In this document: piece by piece, positions 24,637 to 33,661 of the stretch
How the letters are laid out: each line of letters opens with the position of its first letter
How positions within the stretch are numbered: position 1 is the stretch's first letter
NCBI RefSeq assembly: GCF_009688945.1
Contig: NZ_AP021874.1
Coordinates: forward strand, 3,534,001 to 3,598,000
DNA: 64,000 nucleotides
Direction: 5' to 3'
From: Desulfosarcina alkanivorans
GTDB taxonomy: Bacteria; Desulfobacterota; Desulfobacteria; Desulfobacterales; Desulfosarcinaceae
The notes under the pieces: model-generated
What the model saw: only the letters and a program-made list of their open reading frames with translations
Databases searched by the model: none
Told to the model about the DNA's origin: nothing
Program-made: the position numbers and the translations under genes

Positions 24637-25188
24637 CTATTCCTGTGATCGCCCCCCCACCCGGCAGTCGCCGATAAAGAATTCGAGATCCGATCTGTCG
24701 CACTGCCGGGCCCAGGCGACCACGGCAGCCGAATAGCGGCCGAGGCTGGAAATCCGGTGAAAAAAAGAACGGACCTGGTGATCCGGCATCCGTCCGCAAA
24801 AATGAAGCAGCTTGGGAGCCAACAGCGCATTGACGTGGGGGATGCCATGCCGCCGGCATGCCTGGACCCCCTTGCCGTCATCGATAATCACGAACCGGGC
24901 GGCGCCGTTCAGGTAGTGGTGCAGGGTATCCCGCTCTCCCCGGTCCAGGCGCAGGACATCGGCAGCATTGTCGAAAACCCTTGCCGCCGGGTCATCGAGG
25001 ACGGTGACCCCCGGATGACGACTGGCCAGTTCACGAAGGTCGACGGCACCCGGCTGGTCGGGCACGGTGACCTCCTTGAAAACGGAACGGGTCATGCGCA
25101 GGCGAAAGACCTGGCAGCAGCGTTCGATCAATCCGGCTTTAGCCAGCAGGATGGCCGAAGATGCATCGATGAGGGCCCGCGGCGTCAT
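24637..25188 (-). CDS. PIN-domain protein
   Basis: 183 aa from ATG 25188 (AGGAAAG about 8 nt upstream; the frame is open further but non-coding in character). PIN fold residues: LIDASSAILLAKAGL (first Asp), VFKEVTVP (Glu), RGERDTLHHYL and VIIDDGKGVQACRRHGI (acidic pair). Such proteins are Mg-dependent RNases, often VapC-type toxins, but no antitoxin gene is adjacent, so it may be a solitary PIN protein. A C-terminal tail of about 40 residues is extra. Confidence 0.8.
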   Translation of the reverse strand: MTPRALIDASSAILLAKAGLIERCCQVFRLRMTRSVFKEVTVPDQPGAVDLRELASRHPGVTVLDDPAARVFDNAADVLRLDRGERDTLHHYLNGAARFVIIDDGKGVQACRRHGIPHVNALLAPKLLHFCGRMPDHQVRSFFHRISSLGRYSAAVVAWARQCDRSDLEFFIGDCRVGGRSQE

Positions 25189-25321
25189 GGGGTGTTCTTT
25201 CCTGCCTTCCGAAATGCGGCTGAATCGAATGCCACGTCTCGAGAAAAACCATGACCGGATGCGGATCCCTGCCTTGTCAGCCCCCCGGACGATGCCTGAA
25301 TGTGCTTGAGACGGCGCAGGA

Positions 25322-26263
25322 CTAGTCGAAAAGGGCCCCGACGCTTTCTCCCGTATGGATGCGCCGGATGGCCTCGGCAAACAGGGGGGCCACGGAAATC
25401 GTGTGAATTTTGCGTCCCTGTTTTTCCACGGGCACATCGACCGTATCGGTCACGATCACCGACTGGATGGGGCTGTCCTCCAGCCGTTTAACGGCAGGAC
25501 CGCACAGCACGCCGTGGGTGGCGCCCACATGGATACGGGTCACGCCGGCCGCCCCAAGGGTTTTTACCGACTCGGCCAGGGTGCCGCCTGTTGACACCTC
25601 ATCTTCGAAGATGATGGCCTCACGCCCTTTCACATCTCCCACCACCAGTCCCTGGACCACTTCGGTATCGGCCACGCGCCGCTTGTCGATAATGGCCATG
25701 GGCAGCCCGATACGCTGGGCGAACCGGCCGGCCCGCTTGGCACCGCCGGCATCAGTGGCCACCACCACGGCGCTGGACAGGTCCACCCGCTGGCGGAAAT
25801 AATCCACGAAATAGGGAATGGCGGTGAGGTGGTCCACCGGGATGCTGAAAAAGCCGTGCACCGCGTCCGAGTGAAGATCCATGGTCAGCACCCGGTTGGC
25901 ACCGGCGGTCTGGACCAGGTCCGCCATCAGCCGGCCGGCGATGGAGATGCGCGGGGCGTCCTTCTTGTCCGAACGGGCATAGGAAAAATAGGGGATCACC
26001 GCCGTAATTCGCCGTGCCGACGCGCTTCTCAGGGCGTCCAGAATGATAAACAGTTCGAGGATATGATCACCCACCGGCGTGGTGAACGGCTGGACGACAA
26101 AGACATCCTTTTCGCGGACGTTTTCCCGGATCCGTACAAACAGGTTGTCGTTGGAAAAACGGGATACCACCAGCCGGCTCAGGCCGATGCCCAGCGTTCC
26201 GCAGATCGACCGTGCCAATTGCGGGTTGGCGTTGCCGGAAAAAATCCTGAGGTCGGTGGACAT
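25322..26263 (-). CDS. prs: Ribose-phosphate pyrophosphokinase, divergent
   Basis: 313 aa. ATG 26263 is preferred (GGGAGAAG upstream) over an ATG at 26287. It makes PRPP from ribose-5-phosphate and ATP. Seen: DLRIFSGNANPQLA, the ATP loop IPYFSYARSDKKDAPRIS, MDLHSDAVHGFF and the flexible-loop DKRR. The PRPP-binding motif, usually DDxIDTGGT, reads EDEVSTGGT. It may be a second, specialised copy, or simply the lineage form. Monocistronic. Confidence 0.9.
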   Translation of the reverse strand: MSTDLRIFSGNANPQLARSICGTLGIGLSRLVVSRFSNDNLFVRIRENVREKDVFVVQPFTTPVGDHILELFIILDALRSASARRITAVIPYFSYARSDKKDAPRISIAGRLMADLVQTAGANRVLTMDLHSDAVHGFFSIPVDHLTAIPYFVDYFRQRVDLSSAVVVATDAGGAKRAGRFAQRIGLPMAIIDKRRVADTEVVQGLVVGDVKGREAIIFEDEVSTGGTLAESVKTLGAAGVTRIHVGATHGVLCGPAVKRLEDSPIQSVIVTDTVDVPVEKQGRKIHTISVAPLFAEAIRRIHTGESVGALFD

Positions 26264-26371
26264 GGTCGCTTCTCCCTGCTGAGACATTAGCGGATGCAGC
26301 CGGATTATACGCCAGGGGCGGCCGGCCGGGCAACCGCTTAATCAAGAAAAAAAAGAGTGGGCGATCGGCAG

Positions 26372-27871
26372 TCAACGCCTTTTGACGGGGCCTGCCCCCA
26401 CCAGGTAGAGCAGTGCGCCGTCATCCGACAGGTCCAGCAGATCTGCCGCCTCCCGGTCATAGATGGCGCCAATGCCGCAGGCCCCCCACCCCATGGCGGT
26501 GGCGGCCAGGTAGACCTGCTGGCCCAGTCGCCCGGCCTCGATCATGGCATATCGGTAACCCCGCGGCCCCCAGGTGCGGTCCAGGGCGTCCAGGTCGGTC
26601 ATGAACAGCAGATGAAGGCCGGCATGCTTCAGCCACATCTGGTCCAGGCAGGCCCTGGCCATGGATTCGGTAAACCCGCCGCCGGACACGCACCCCAGGC
26701 GCCTGGCGTCCGGATCCAGCAGGTAGAAACCGGGGGAGACCGGCATCCCCGAACCGGCCAGAAACCCGGTCGCCAGGGCAGACCGGCAGGACGGGGGCAT
26801 GGCCGAGGCCGCACCCATATGGCCCGTCACCAGGTCCAGGAAGGACATAAGATCGGCCCGGGATACGGATGCGGACAGGAAGTTCCGGCGAGATCGGCGC
26901 TGCCCCAGTATACGGGCATAATCCGCCGGCACCGGGAACTCCGGCGGGTCCAGGCCGATCCACGAGGCCGGCGTTTTTTTCATGACAGCCAATTCGGGCG
27001 GGGCACCGGCGGATCCGGTTTCGACCGCATGGCCGGCCCGGTGGATCCTGAGAATATCCGGGTAGGCCACCTCCCTGTCCGAGACCACCGACGCCCGGAG
27101 AATGTCGCCGGCGAGGGGTTTCGGGTCCCCGGCCGCTCCCGTCCCCATTTCAGCGGCCGGGGCGCCATGCAGGTGAACGCCGACCAGGCAGGCTTCCCGC
27201 CGGGGATCCAGGCCCAGCAGGGTCGCCGCCCGTCGGTCGTCGAAATCGAGATGGATGGAAAAATCCATACCCAGAGCACCCAGCGCCAGCCGCAGGTTTT
27301 CCAGCAGGTGGCCGGCATCGAGCAGCACGTACCGGTAGGCGCGGCTGCGGTATTTCCAGGCGCTGCGAAAAAAGATGCCGGTGATGTAGAAAGTGGCCGC
27401 AATGCCCCGGTTCACCGGCGGGATCGCGGGCACCGGGCCGCGACGAAGGGCCGTCAGGGAGAAATCGAACAGGTTGTAATGGTACAGCCCCGGGGCCAAC
27501 CCGTCGATGTGATGGGCCGCCAGGTAGAGTTCGAAGGGATACAGGGCGCCGGCCGAGGCCACGCTGCGGTAATGGAACGGCTGCCCCCCGTGCATGGCCC
27601 GGGCGGTCACATCGTGGGCCAGGCGAAACACCGTTGCCATGACCTGAATGTCCGGCGCTGCCGGATGGCCGGGGGACGCATGTCTCATGATCCCGGGGTA
27701 ATCCAGGGGCGGCAATTTCCGGTCGTGGTCCAGGGGCACCCGGTCCGGCTGCGGATAACGCTTGACCGGCACCGGCTGATGCGCCCAGTCCAGGCTGTGG
27801 GGCGTCAACCCGTGGCGGCGGTAGCTCGTCGCCCTGTGATAGCCGGCGGCCGTTAATATTTTCTGAGACAT
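26372..27871 (-). CDS. Twin-domain SagB/ThcOx-type nitroreductase
   Basis: 499 aa from ATG 27871. The N-terminal half carries the SagB-type FMN motif SVASAGALYPFELYLAA and LLDAGHLLENL. The C-terminal half is a second nitroreductase unit with RRSRRNFL, MIEAGRLGQQVYLAATAMGW and GACGIGAIYD. SagB-type enzymes oxidise azolines in ribosomal peptides when paired with a YcaO cyclodehydratase; stand-alone copies of unknown role are common. A YcaO gene lies 16 kb away at 43688, not in an operon with this one. No signal peptide. Confidence 0.85.
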   Translation of the reverse strand: MSQKILTAAGYHRATSYRRHGLTPHSLDWAHQPVPVKRYPQPDRVPLDHDRKLPPLDYPGIMRHASPGHPAAPDIQVMATVFRLAHDVTARAMHGGQPFHYRSVASAGALYPFELYLAAHHIDGLAPGLYHYNLFDFSLTALRRGPVPAIPPVNRGIAATFYITGIFFRSAWKYRSRAYRYVLLDAGHLLENLRLALGALGMDFSIHLDFDDRRAATLLGLDPRREACLVGVHLHGAPAAEMGTGAAGDPKPLAGDILRASVVSDREVAYPDILRIHRAGHAVETGSAGAPPELAVMKKTPASWIGLDPPEFPVPADYARILGQRRSRRNFLSASVSRADLMSFLDLVTGHMGAASAMPPSCRSALATGFLAGSGMPVSPGFYLLDPDARRLGCVSGGGFTESMARACLDQMWLKHAGLHLLFMTDLDALDRTWGPRGYRYAMIEAGRLGQQVYLAATAMGWGACGIGAIYDREAADLLDLSDDGALLYLVGAGPVKRR

Positions 27872-27961
27872 GATGGGCCCCCTCGCAGTGGTCTGAAATG
27901 GAAGCACGGCGGTGAAACGCCCGGGGCCGGGGAGCGCAGGCGACGGAAGTCCACCAACGGG

Positions 27962-28864
27962 TCACGACTGGCCGATCAGATCCTCAAGGGCGCTGTCGAC
28001 ATCCGCAAAACGAAAAACGAACCCGTCGGCGAGCAGCCGGTCGGGTTGCACCCGCTGGCTGGCCAGCAACACCCCGGCCATCTCACCCATCATCAGCCGC
28101 AGGGCCAGGGAGGGAGCGGGAACCAGGGCCGGTCGGCCCAGGACCGATCCCAGGGCACGGGCAAAATCTTTTTGGCGGACCGTTCCCGGTGCGCAAAAAT
28201 TGTAAGAACCCTGCGCATTGTCATGGTCGATCAGAAATTGGACCCCGGAGAGAAGATCGGCCATGTGAATCCAGGAGAACCACTGGCGGCCGCGTCCCAG
28301 CGGGCCGCCTGCAAACATGCGAAAGGCCGGAAGCATCCGGGCCAGGCCCCCCCCGCCGGCGTCCAGCACCACCCCGAACCGCATGATGGCGACCCGTACC
28401 CCCCGTTTCCCGGCCTCCAGGGCCGCTTGCTCCCAGTCCACGGAGAGGCGGGCCAGAAAGTCGGTTCCCGGCGACGAATGCTCGTTGAGAACCTGGTCGC
28501 CACGGCTGCCGTAATAGCCGACCGCCGAGGTACTGATCAGGATTTTATTCTCACCGTTCATGGCGCTGACGAGGTTGCGGGTGGTGAGAACACGACTGTC
28601 GACCATCTGGGCCTTGTAGGTCCTGGACCATCGTTTGAATATGGTGCGCCCGGCCAGATTGACCACCGCATCGGCATCGCCCACCGCCGCCTGCCAGTCC
28701 CCGGCGCGGGTGGTGTCCGCAGTGCACCAGGTGAAGCGCGCCATCGATCCCAGCGGATGGGCGTCCGAGGTTCCCAGGCCGGTGACCACGTGGCCGGCGT
28801 CCAGCAGGGATCGGGTCAATGCCGATCCCACGAATCCGGATGCCCCTGCAATCACGATCTTCAT
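27962..28864 (-). CDS. NAD-dependent epimerase-like protein, TIGR01777 (YfcH) family
   Basis: 300 aa with the Rossmann motif GASGFVGSALTRSLL, VNLAGRTIFKRW, STSAVGYYG and a C-terminal DUF1731-like end (PALVPAPSLALRLMMGEM...LLASQRVQPDRLL). This YfcH/SDR39U1 family has no established substrate. It is 25 bp downstream of the thioredoxin gene on the same strand, so probably co-transcribed. Confidence 0.9.
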   Translation of the reverse strand: MKIVIAGASGFVGSALTRSLLDAGHVVTGLGTSDAHPLGSMARFTWCTADTTRAGDWQAAVGDADAVVNLAGRTIFKRWSRTYKAQMVDSRVLTTRNLVSAMNGENKILISTSAVGYYGSRGDQVLNEHSSPGTDFLARLSVDWEQAALEAGKRGVRVAIMRFGVVLDAGGGGLARMLPAFRMFAGGPLGRGRQWFSWIHMADLLSGVQFLIDHDNAQGSYNFCAPGTVRQKDFARALGSVLGRPALVPAPSLALRLMMGEMAGVLLASQRVQPDRLLADGFVFRFADVDSALEDLIGQS

Positions 28865-28889
28865 GCTGTCTCCTTTCTGGTCGGAGGTC

Positions 28890-29345
28890 CTACCGGGCCA
28901 GGAAACGCCACAGGTACCGTTCGATCTCCTGTCTCGGCAAGGCGCCGGCCGCCGTGTCCACCACCTTTCCGTCCCTGAAAAACAGGAGCGTGGGCAGGCT
29001 CAGGACACTGTATCGGCTGGCGGTCACCGGATTCTGGTCCACGTTGAGCTTGGCGACCTTCAACCGGCCCGCATATCCCCTGGCCAGGTCATCCAGCACC
29101 GGGGCCATGGCCCCGCAAGGCGCACACCAGGCGGCCCAGCAGTCCAGCATCACCGGCAGGAGGCTGGCGAGCACCTCATCGGCAAAGGTTCGATCCGTCA
29201 CCACCACCGGCCGGCTCGGCGCTGCAATGGGTGGAAAGGAATTTTTACAGCGGCCACAGCGGGGGCCATCCTTCAGTCTGGCTACGGGAATCCGGTTTCG
29301 GGTACCGCAGGTGCGGCACCGCACGAGCACAGTCTCATCTGCCAT
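28890..29345 (-). CDS. trxC: Thioredoxin 2-like protein with N-terminal zinc site
   Basis: 151 aa. Two N-terminal Cys pairs (CRTCGTRN and CGRCKNSF) form the zinc ribbon typical of TrxC, followed by a thioredoxin fold with the active site CWAAWCAPCGAM and cis-Pro LSLPTLLFF. The active site is CAPC instead of the common CGPC, which may change redox potential. It sits with peroxidases and reductases of the oxygen-defence island. Confidence 0.9.
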   Translation of the reverse strand: MADETVLVRCRTCGTRNRIPVARLKDGPRCGRCKNSFPPIAAPSRPVVVTDRTFADEVLASLLPVMLDCWAAWCAPCGAMAPVLDDLARGYAGRLKVAKLNVDQNPVTASRYSVLSLPTLLFFRDGKVVDTAAGALPRQEIERYLWRFLAR

Positions 29346-29379
29346 TTTCTCTCCTTACCGCAATCTACAGGTTGTGGCA

Positions 29380-29970
29380 TCACGCCGTCGGGTCGTCGTT
29401 GTCGACAAAGACCATGCCTTCGCCGGGAAAGACCATCCGCTCCTCTTCGGGGGTCGTTCGCACCACCGCCGGCCATTTTCCCGGACGGGGTTCAGGGCCT
29501 TCCCGGGCAACGATCCCCGGATGCCGATCCAGCATTTTCGGTTGCGCACGCAAATCCACACCGTTCACCGGGGAACTGAATTCGATGGGGATGTTGTTGG
29601 GGTCAAAGGTATAAATGGAGTGGATGAAGCCATGGTCGATCACTTCGGACACCCAGAACCCGGCCGCCTCCAGCCGGTCTTTCAAGTCCCACAGGTCGTC
29701 CTCACCCTCGACGCCGAAAGCGATGTGGTCGAAGGCGGCAGGACCATTCACCGGCACCCCGTGGTCCTTTTCCGCTATTTTTTTCGCGCCGGGCCATTCA
29801 AAAAAAGCGATCATGTCACGGTCGCAGATCTGGAAAAAATAGTGCCGGTAGCCCTTGCCGCCCAGACCGGCCACCAGACGCATCCCCAGCAGGTCCCGCC
29901 AGAAGCGGATGGTGCGGTCCATGTCGCCGGTCACCATGGCCAGGTGATTGATTCCGGTAAATGATGGCAT
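29380..29970 (-). CDS. VOC/glyoxalase family protein
   Basis: 196 aa from ATG 29970 (GGGAGGGATC upstream). Vicinal-oxygen-chelate fold: GINHLAMVTGDMDRTIRFWRDLLG with metal His, AFDHIAFGVE and NIPIEFSSPV with metal Glu. VOC proteins bind a divalent metal and act on varied small molecules; the substrate is not evident. The tail of about 65 residues after the fold is unusual. It overlaps nothing and is 129 bp after tpx on the same strand. Confidence 0.85.
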   Translation of the reverse strand: MPSFTGINHLAMVTGDMDRTIRFWRDLLGMRLVAGLGGKGYRHYFFQICDRDMIAFFEWPGAKKIAEKDHGVPVNGPAAFDHIAFGVEGEDDLWDLKDRLEAAGFWVSEVIDHGFIHSIYTFDPNNIPIEFSSPVNGVDLRAQPKMLDRHPGIVAREGPEPRPGKWPAVVRTTPEEERMVFPGEGMVFVDNDDPTA

Positions 29971-30098
29971 GATCCCTCCCGCGCCGACAGGGCGTGGCAA
30001 AACTGAATTCAAGTGGCGCCGGTCCGGAAAAGGTCCTTCCGGCCCCAGATCTGCGTGGTGCTCGCCGGGCGGCCGAAAGCGGATGCCCGGGACCCGGC

Positions 30099-30698
30099 TC
30101 ACCCCCCGGCGCGGCCGTCGTCGCAGGGGCCGTCATCGTCCATTCCCCGGGAATGCTCCGCCGTGAAACTGGCCGTGCAGGCCTGCAGGACCTCTTCATT
30201 GGACAGGCAGGCCAGGGCCTTGTCGTAATCCGGTTCCCGGGAGATCTCATCCACCAGTTGCGTATAGACCACTTTCCCCTGGCCGTCGACGACCACCACT
30301 GCCCGGGCCATCAGTCCGGCCAGCGGTCCATCGGTGATGCGCATGCCGTAGGCATCGCCGAATTCGGGATTGCGGAAGGTGGAGGCCGAGACCACGTGAT
30401 CCAGCCCTTCGGCGCCGCAGAAGCGGGCATGGGCAAAGGGAAGGTCGGCCGAGATACACAGGACCACGGCATTGTCATGGTTGCCGATTTCGGCGTTGAA
30501 TTTTCGCACCGACATGGCGCACACCGGTGTATCGATACTGGGGAAGATGTTGAGCACGACGGTTTTGCCGGCGTACTCCTTCAGGGACACATCGGACAGG
30601 TCGCCGCGGGCCAGGGTGAAATCAGGGGCTTGCGTACCCGGCTGGGGAAGATCGCCGGACAATGGAACAGGTGATCCTTTAAATGCGGTTTGAGCCAT
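30099..30698 (-). CDS. tpx: Thiol peroxidase Tpx with C-terminal extension
   Basis: 199 aa. Peroxidatic Cys in [17 protein letters not shown], resolving Cys in [13 protein letters not shown]. It reduces H2O2 and alkyl peroxides with thioredoxin. Beyond the normal end ([14 protein letters not shown]) there is an extra Cys-containing tail of about 30 residues rich in Asp ([10 protein letters not shown]), unusual for the family. An ATG with weak GGAG spacing begins it. Confidence 0.92.
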   Translation of the reverse strand: MAQTAFKGSPVPLSGDLPQPGTQAPDFTLARGDLSDVSLKEYAGKTVVLNIFPSIDTPVCAMSVRKFNAEIGNHDNAVVLCISADLPFAHARFCGAEGLDHVVSASTFRNPEFGDAYGMRITDGPLAGLMARAVVVVDGQGKVVYTQLVDEISREPDYDKALACLSNEEVLQACTASFTAEHSRGMDDDGPCDDGRAGG

Positions 30699-30859
30699 GG
30701 GGTCCTCCTGTGATATGATGGGTGAGTATCGAATATAAGATTACCACAATCAATAAACATGCCAATATAAAAATGTTTGCGGGAAAATGGCATCGTTATT
30801 GCTAAATCTGTTCCTGCTTGCTCACTTTTCTAAATCTTCAAACTATCGGGAGGCCAACC

Positions 30860-31075
30860 ATGGGTCACAAACGTTACCACATCAAATCTGCCTGCCCCCA
30901 GTGCGGGTGCAGTTTTGCCCAGGTGCTGTCCAAAGAGGAGATCAAAGAACGCTATGGGGACACACCGAACATCGAACTGGAGTGCGGCGAATGCATGCTG
31001 AAATTTGAAACCGACCGCAAAAGCGCCTGTCCCGAGTGGGACGACGAGTGCCGCCTGAAAGAAGGAGAGGCCTGA
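30860..31075 (+). CDS. Small zinc-ribbon protein
   Basis: 71 aa from ATG 30860 (GGGAGG 8 nt upstream). Cys pairs CPQCGC, CGECM and further Cys in SACPEWDDECR suggest a metal-binding ribbon. Cytosolic. No family name known to me. It opens the rightward block of the oxygen-defence island and may be a rubredoxin-like or regulatory zinc protein. Confidence 0.7.
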   Translation: MGHKRYHIKSACPQCGCSFAQVLSKEEIKERYGDTPNIELECGECMLKFETDRKSACPEWDDECRLKEGEA

Positions 31076-31106
31076 TTCGAGCAGCGCCGGTTTTATTTTT
31101 TTAGGT

Positions 31107-31135
31107 TGACAGCCGATCGGTGAAACGGGCATGGT
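31107..31135 (+). promoter_or_regulatory. Possible promoter of the ferritin-like gene
   Basis: TTGACA at 31107-31112 with GCATGG at 31130-31135 (17-bp spacer), about 75 bp before the start. The -10 match is weak. Confidence 0.35.
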
Positions 31136-31208
31136 TCGGGCATCATTGAATCTGGCAAATACCCATTTTAATCCATCCTCCAGTCGGAAAAGAAAGGCAG
31201 ATCCAACC

Positions 31209-31682
31209 ATGAGCTACGATTTTAGTGCAGACGATGTGTTCGACATGGCTGAGCAGATCGAAAAAAACGGCGCCGCGTTCTACAGGAAGGCCGCCGATAA
31301 TGTCACAGACGCGGACGCCAAAACGTTTTTATCGGACCTGGCTGCCATGGAAGAGGACCACGAGAAGACCTTTTCCATCATGAGAAACCAGCTGTCAGGG
31401 GAGGAAAAAGCCCAGACCGTATTTGACCCCGATGGCGAAGCGGCATCGTATCTCAAGGCCCTGGCGGATACGCGCATCTTTTTCGAAAAGGAGATTGACA
31501 CCACTTCCATGCAGGCGATACTGAAGGCCGCCATCCTGGCCGAAAAAGACTCCATTGTATTTTACCTGGGGATGAAAGATCTGGTTCCCGAAGGCCTGGG
31601 CCAGTCGCGATTGGACGACATCATCAAGGAAGAGATGTCTCACATCAAACTGCTCAGCCGCCGCCTCATCGCCACCAGGTAG
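31209..31682 (+). CDS. Rubrerythrin-like ferritin-fold protein without rubredoxin domain
   Basis: 157 aa. A four-helix diiron fold: FDMAEQIEKNGAAFYRKAA gives the first Glu, AAMEEDHEKTF the E-x2-H, LAEKDSIVFYLGMKD and IIKEEMSHIKLL the second set. No C-terminal rubredoxin is present, so electrons must come from a separate rubredoxin, several of which are encoded nearby. The likely role is peroxide reduction or iron handling. ATG 31209 has an AAAGGCAG upstream. Confidence 0.85.
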   Translation: MSYDFSADDVFDMAEQIEKNGAAFYRKAADNVTDADAKTFLSDLAAMEEDHEKTFSIMRNQLSGEEKAQTVFDPDGEAASYLKALADTRIFFEKEIDTTSMQAILKAAILAEKDSIVFYLGMKDLVPEGLGQSRLDDIIKEEMSHIKLLSRRLIATR

Positions 31683-31874
31683 CGGGCTGCCAACGATGTT
31701 CGGTCTCAAAATGGGAAGTGACGGATTCACTCCCGCAACTTCCCGCCGCCTCCCCGGTTAGACGTGTTTCGGTGCCGGTATGAGACATCAGTGTGCCACG
31801 TTGGCACCTGATACGCACCTTACCTTCTCGAATACCGGCGCACAACAACTCATAGCAGCCAGCGAGGTAACGCC

Positions 31875-32438
31875 ATGAAAAATGTCCGCCTGTGGTGGAT
31901 CGTGGCCCTGATCGTGTTTGCCCTTTCCGGGATGGCATCGGGCGGCAGCGTCCCGGCCGCCGGAGACCGGCTGGCAGTCATGCGACTGGAGGGCCCCGAC
32001 CGAACCGACGTACAGGCCTATCTGGGCCTTTCCGGCAGCGGCCCCTTCGACCCCGCAACCATCAGCGGCCGACTGCTCATCATTGAAATCTTCAGCATGT
32101 ACTGCCCCCATTGCCAGCGGGAGGCGCCGGCCGTCAACCGGCTGTACCAGGCCATCGAAGCATCTGATACGCTGCGCGGCCGGGTAAAGATGATCGGGAT
32201 CGGGGTGGGCAACTCCACCTTCGAAGTCGACCATTTCAGAAAACATTACCAGATCGAATTTCCCTTGTTTCCGGACGAAGACTTTGTGGTACACAAGGCA
32301 ATGGGCGAGGTCCGCACCCCCTTTTTCCTGATTGTCGCCCTCGAACCGGATGACGGAGGCAGGATTCTGTGGAGCGGTATCGGTAAAATGGATCCGCTGG
32401 ACACTTTTCTGGACCGCCTGAGCGGTTTCCTGAAATAG
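31875..32438 (+). CDS. Exported TlpA-like thioredoxin (CPHC)
   Basis: 187 aa. Signal peptide VRLWWIVALIVFALSGMASG. Thioredoxin fold with FSMYCPHCQREAPAV as active site. Probably a periplasmic thiol reductase or disulfide oxidase. The next gene, an exported peroxiredoxin, starts 10 nt after the stop, so the pair may form a periplasmic peroxide-removal couple. Confidence 0.85.
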   Translation: MKNVRLWWIVALIVFALSGMASGGSVPAAGDRLAVMRLEGPDRTDVQAYLGLSGSGPFDPATISGRLLIIEIFSMYCPHCQREAPAVNRLYQAIEASDTLRGRVKMIGIGVGNSTFEVDHFRKHYQIEFPLFPDEDFVVHKAMGEVRTPFFLIVALEPDDGGRILWSGIGKMDPLDTFLDRLSGFLK

Positions 32439-32447
32439 GTGACCCCC

Positions 32448-33071
32448 ATGATCGATCCAACGCGACCGAGGTACATTTCAGTGGTAGCCGCCATCCTGTG
32501 GCTGGCGGTTACTCATGGCCACGGCCTGGCCGGCGATGCGGGCATGAAAAACATGATCTTCGACCCCGGCCGACTGAAGCCGGTGGACAGCGTCCTGGCG
32601 GTCGAGGTCGGCGACCCGGCCCCGCCCTTTTCCCTGCCCTCCCTGACGCAGGGGACCGTTTCCCTGGCGCAATACAGGGGAACGCGCAACGTGGTCATCT
32701 CGTTTGTGCCGGCAGCATGGACGCCGGTGTGTTCCGATCAATGGCCCGGCTACAACATCACCAGGGACATCTTTGCGCAGTATGATGCGACCCTGCTGGG
32801 TATCACCGTCGACAACCTGCCCACCCTTTTCGCCTGGACCCGCCAGATGGGCGACCTCTGGTTTCCCGTGCTGTCGGACTTCTGGCCCCATGGTGAGGTG
32901 GCACGGCGATTCGGCGTGCTGCGCGGGGACGGTACGGCCGAACGGGCCGTGTTCATCATCGACAAAGCGGGCATCATTCGCTACATCTCGGTATCCGATA
33001 TCAACCAGCGGCCAAACTTGAAGGACATGGTGGAGGCGTTAAAGGCCATTCACCAGCCCCAGGAAGACTGA
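32448..33071 (+). CDS. Exported AhpC/TSA-type peroxiredoxin
   Basis: 207 aa from ATG 32448 (AGGTGA upstream; GTG 32439 abuts the previous stop). N-terminal hydrophobic segment ISVVAAILWLAVTHGHGLAG suggests export. Peroxiredoxin core: FVPAAWTPVCSDQWPGY with the peroxidatic Cys. No obvious resolving Cys, so 1-Cys type. Its likely reductant is the CPHC thioredoxin just upstream. Confidence 0.85.
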   Translation: MIDPTRPRYISVVAAILWLAVTHGHGLAGDAGMKNMIFDPGRLKPVDSVLAVEVGDPAPPFSLPSLTQGTVSLAQYRGTRNVVISFVPAAWTPVCSDQWPGYNITRDIFAQYDATLLGITVDNLPTLFAWTRQMGDLWFPVLSDFWPHGEVARRFGVLRGDGTAERAVFIIDKAGIIRYISVSDINQRPNLKDMVEALKAIHQPQED

Positions 33072-33394
33072 ACCGTCCCACCAGCCTGTCTTACGAGACA
33101 TCTTTGTATCGCATAAGACGTGAGACCCCATGAGCGATCGTTTGCGGCAGGCAGCCTGCCACCGGAAAAAAAATGCCTTCTCGAGCCGGTTTCCGGTGAA
33201 GGCCGCGGCCACGGGCGGCCGCAGCGCCGGCGGGCGTGGCTGCGGGTAATGGCGGTCTCCGTATGGCAGGTGCTGTCCGCACCGGCGGGGGGGGGGGAAA
33301 AGAACCTTGGCACGTATCTTGATTACGCTAAGAACAATGCTGCCGACGTCCTTTCGGGCCGGCAGAATCCAACCCCTTCGGAGAGTTTCGATCC
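33072..33394. other. 323-bp intergenic region with a possible sigma-54 promoter
   Basis: No gene seen. A run of ten G lies near 33287. A sigma-54-like site is at 33307-33323 (listed separately). Confidence 0.5.
33307..33323 (+). promoter_or_regulatory. Candidate sigma-54 promoter
   Basis: TTGGCACG-TATC-TTGAT matches the -24/-12 consensus TTGGCACG-N4-TTGCW except at one base of the -12 box. It lies 72 bp before the 69-aa gene and the rubrerythrin gene. Confidence 0.5.
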
Positions 33395-33604
33395 GTGAAA
33401 CCGTGTGACCAAAACATCAAACTGACCATCTTGCTGGCCGAGCGGATGATCGAGCTGGCCGATCAGGGTGACGATGATCGTGAGGATACCGGTTGCGGTA
33501 TCCTTTACGGGATGCTTCGGGACTCGGGCTACAAAATCAAGCAACTGGCCGAGAACGAAAAGCGCAAGCATATCGCCAAAGGCTGGTGGGATGAAAGCTG
33601 TTGA
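33395..33604 (+). CDS. Small hypothetical protein
   Basis: 69 aa, starting at GTG 33395 (GGAGAG upstream). Helical, charged; Cys at residues 4, 34 and 69 and the motif KGWWDESC at the end. No family recognised. It is 57 bp ahead of rubrerythrin in the same direction, probably in the same transcript driven from the sigma-54-like site. Confidence 0.65.
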   Translation: MKPCDQNIKLTILLAERMIELADQGDDDREDTGCGILYGMLRDSGYKIKQLAENEKRKHIAKGWWDESC

Positions 33605-33661
33605 CGACCGACTATCGTTCAACATTTTAAACCTTACCCAACAACACAAGGAGGAAAACGC

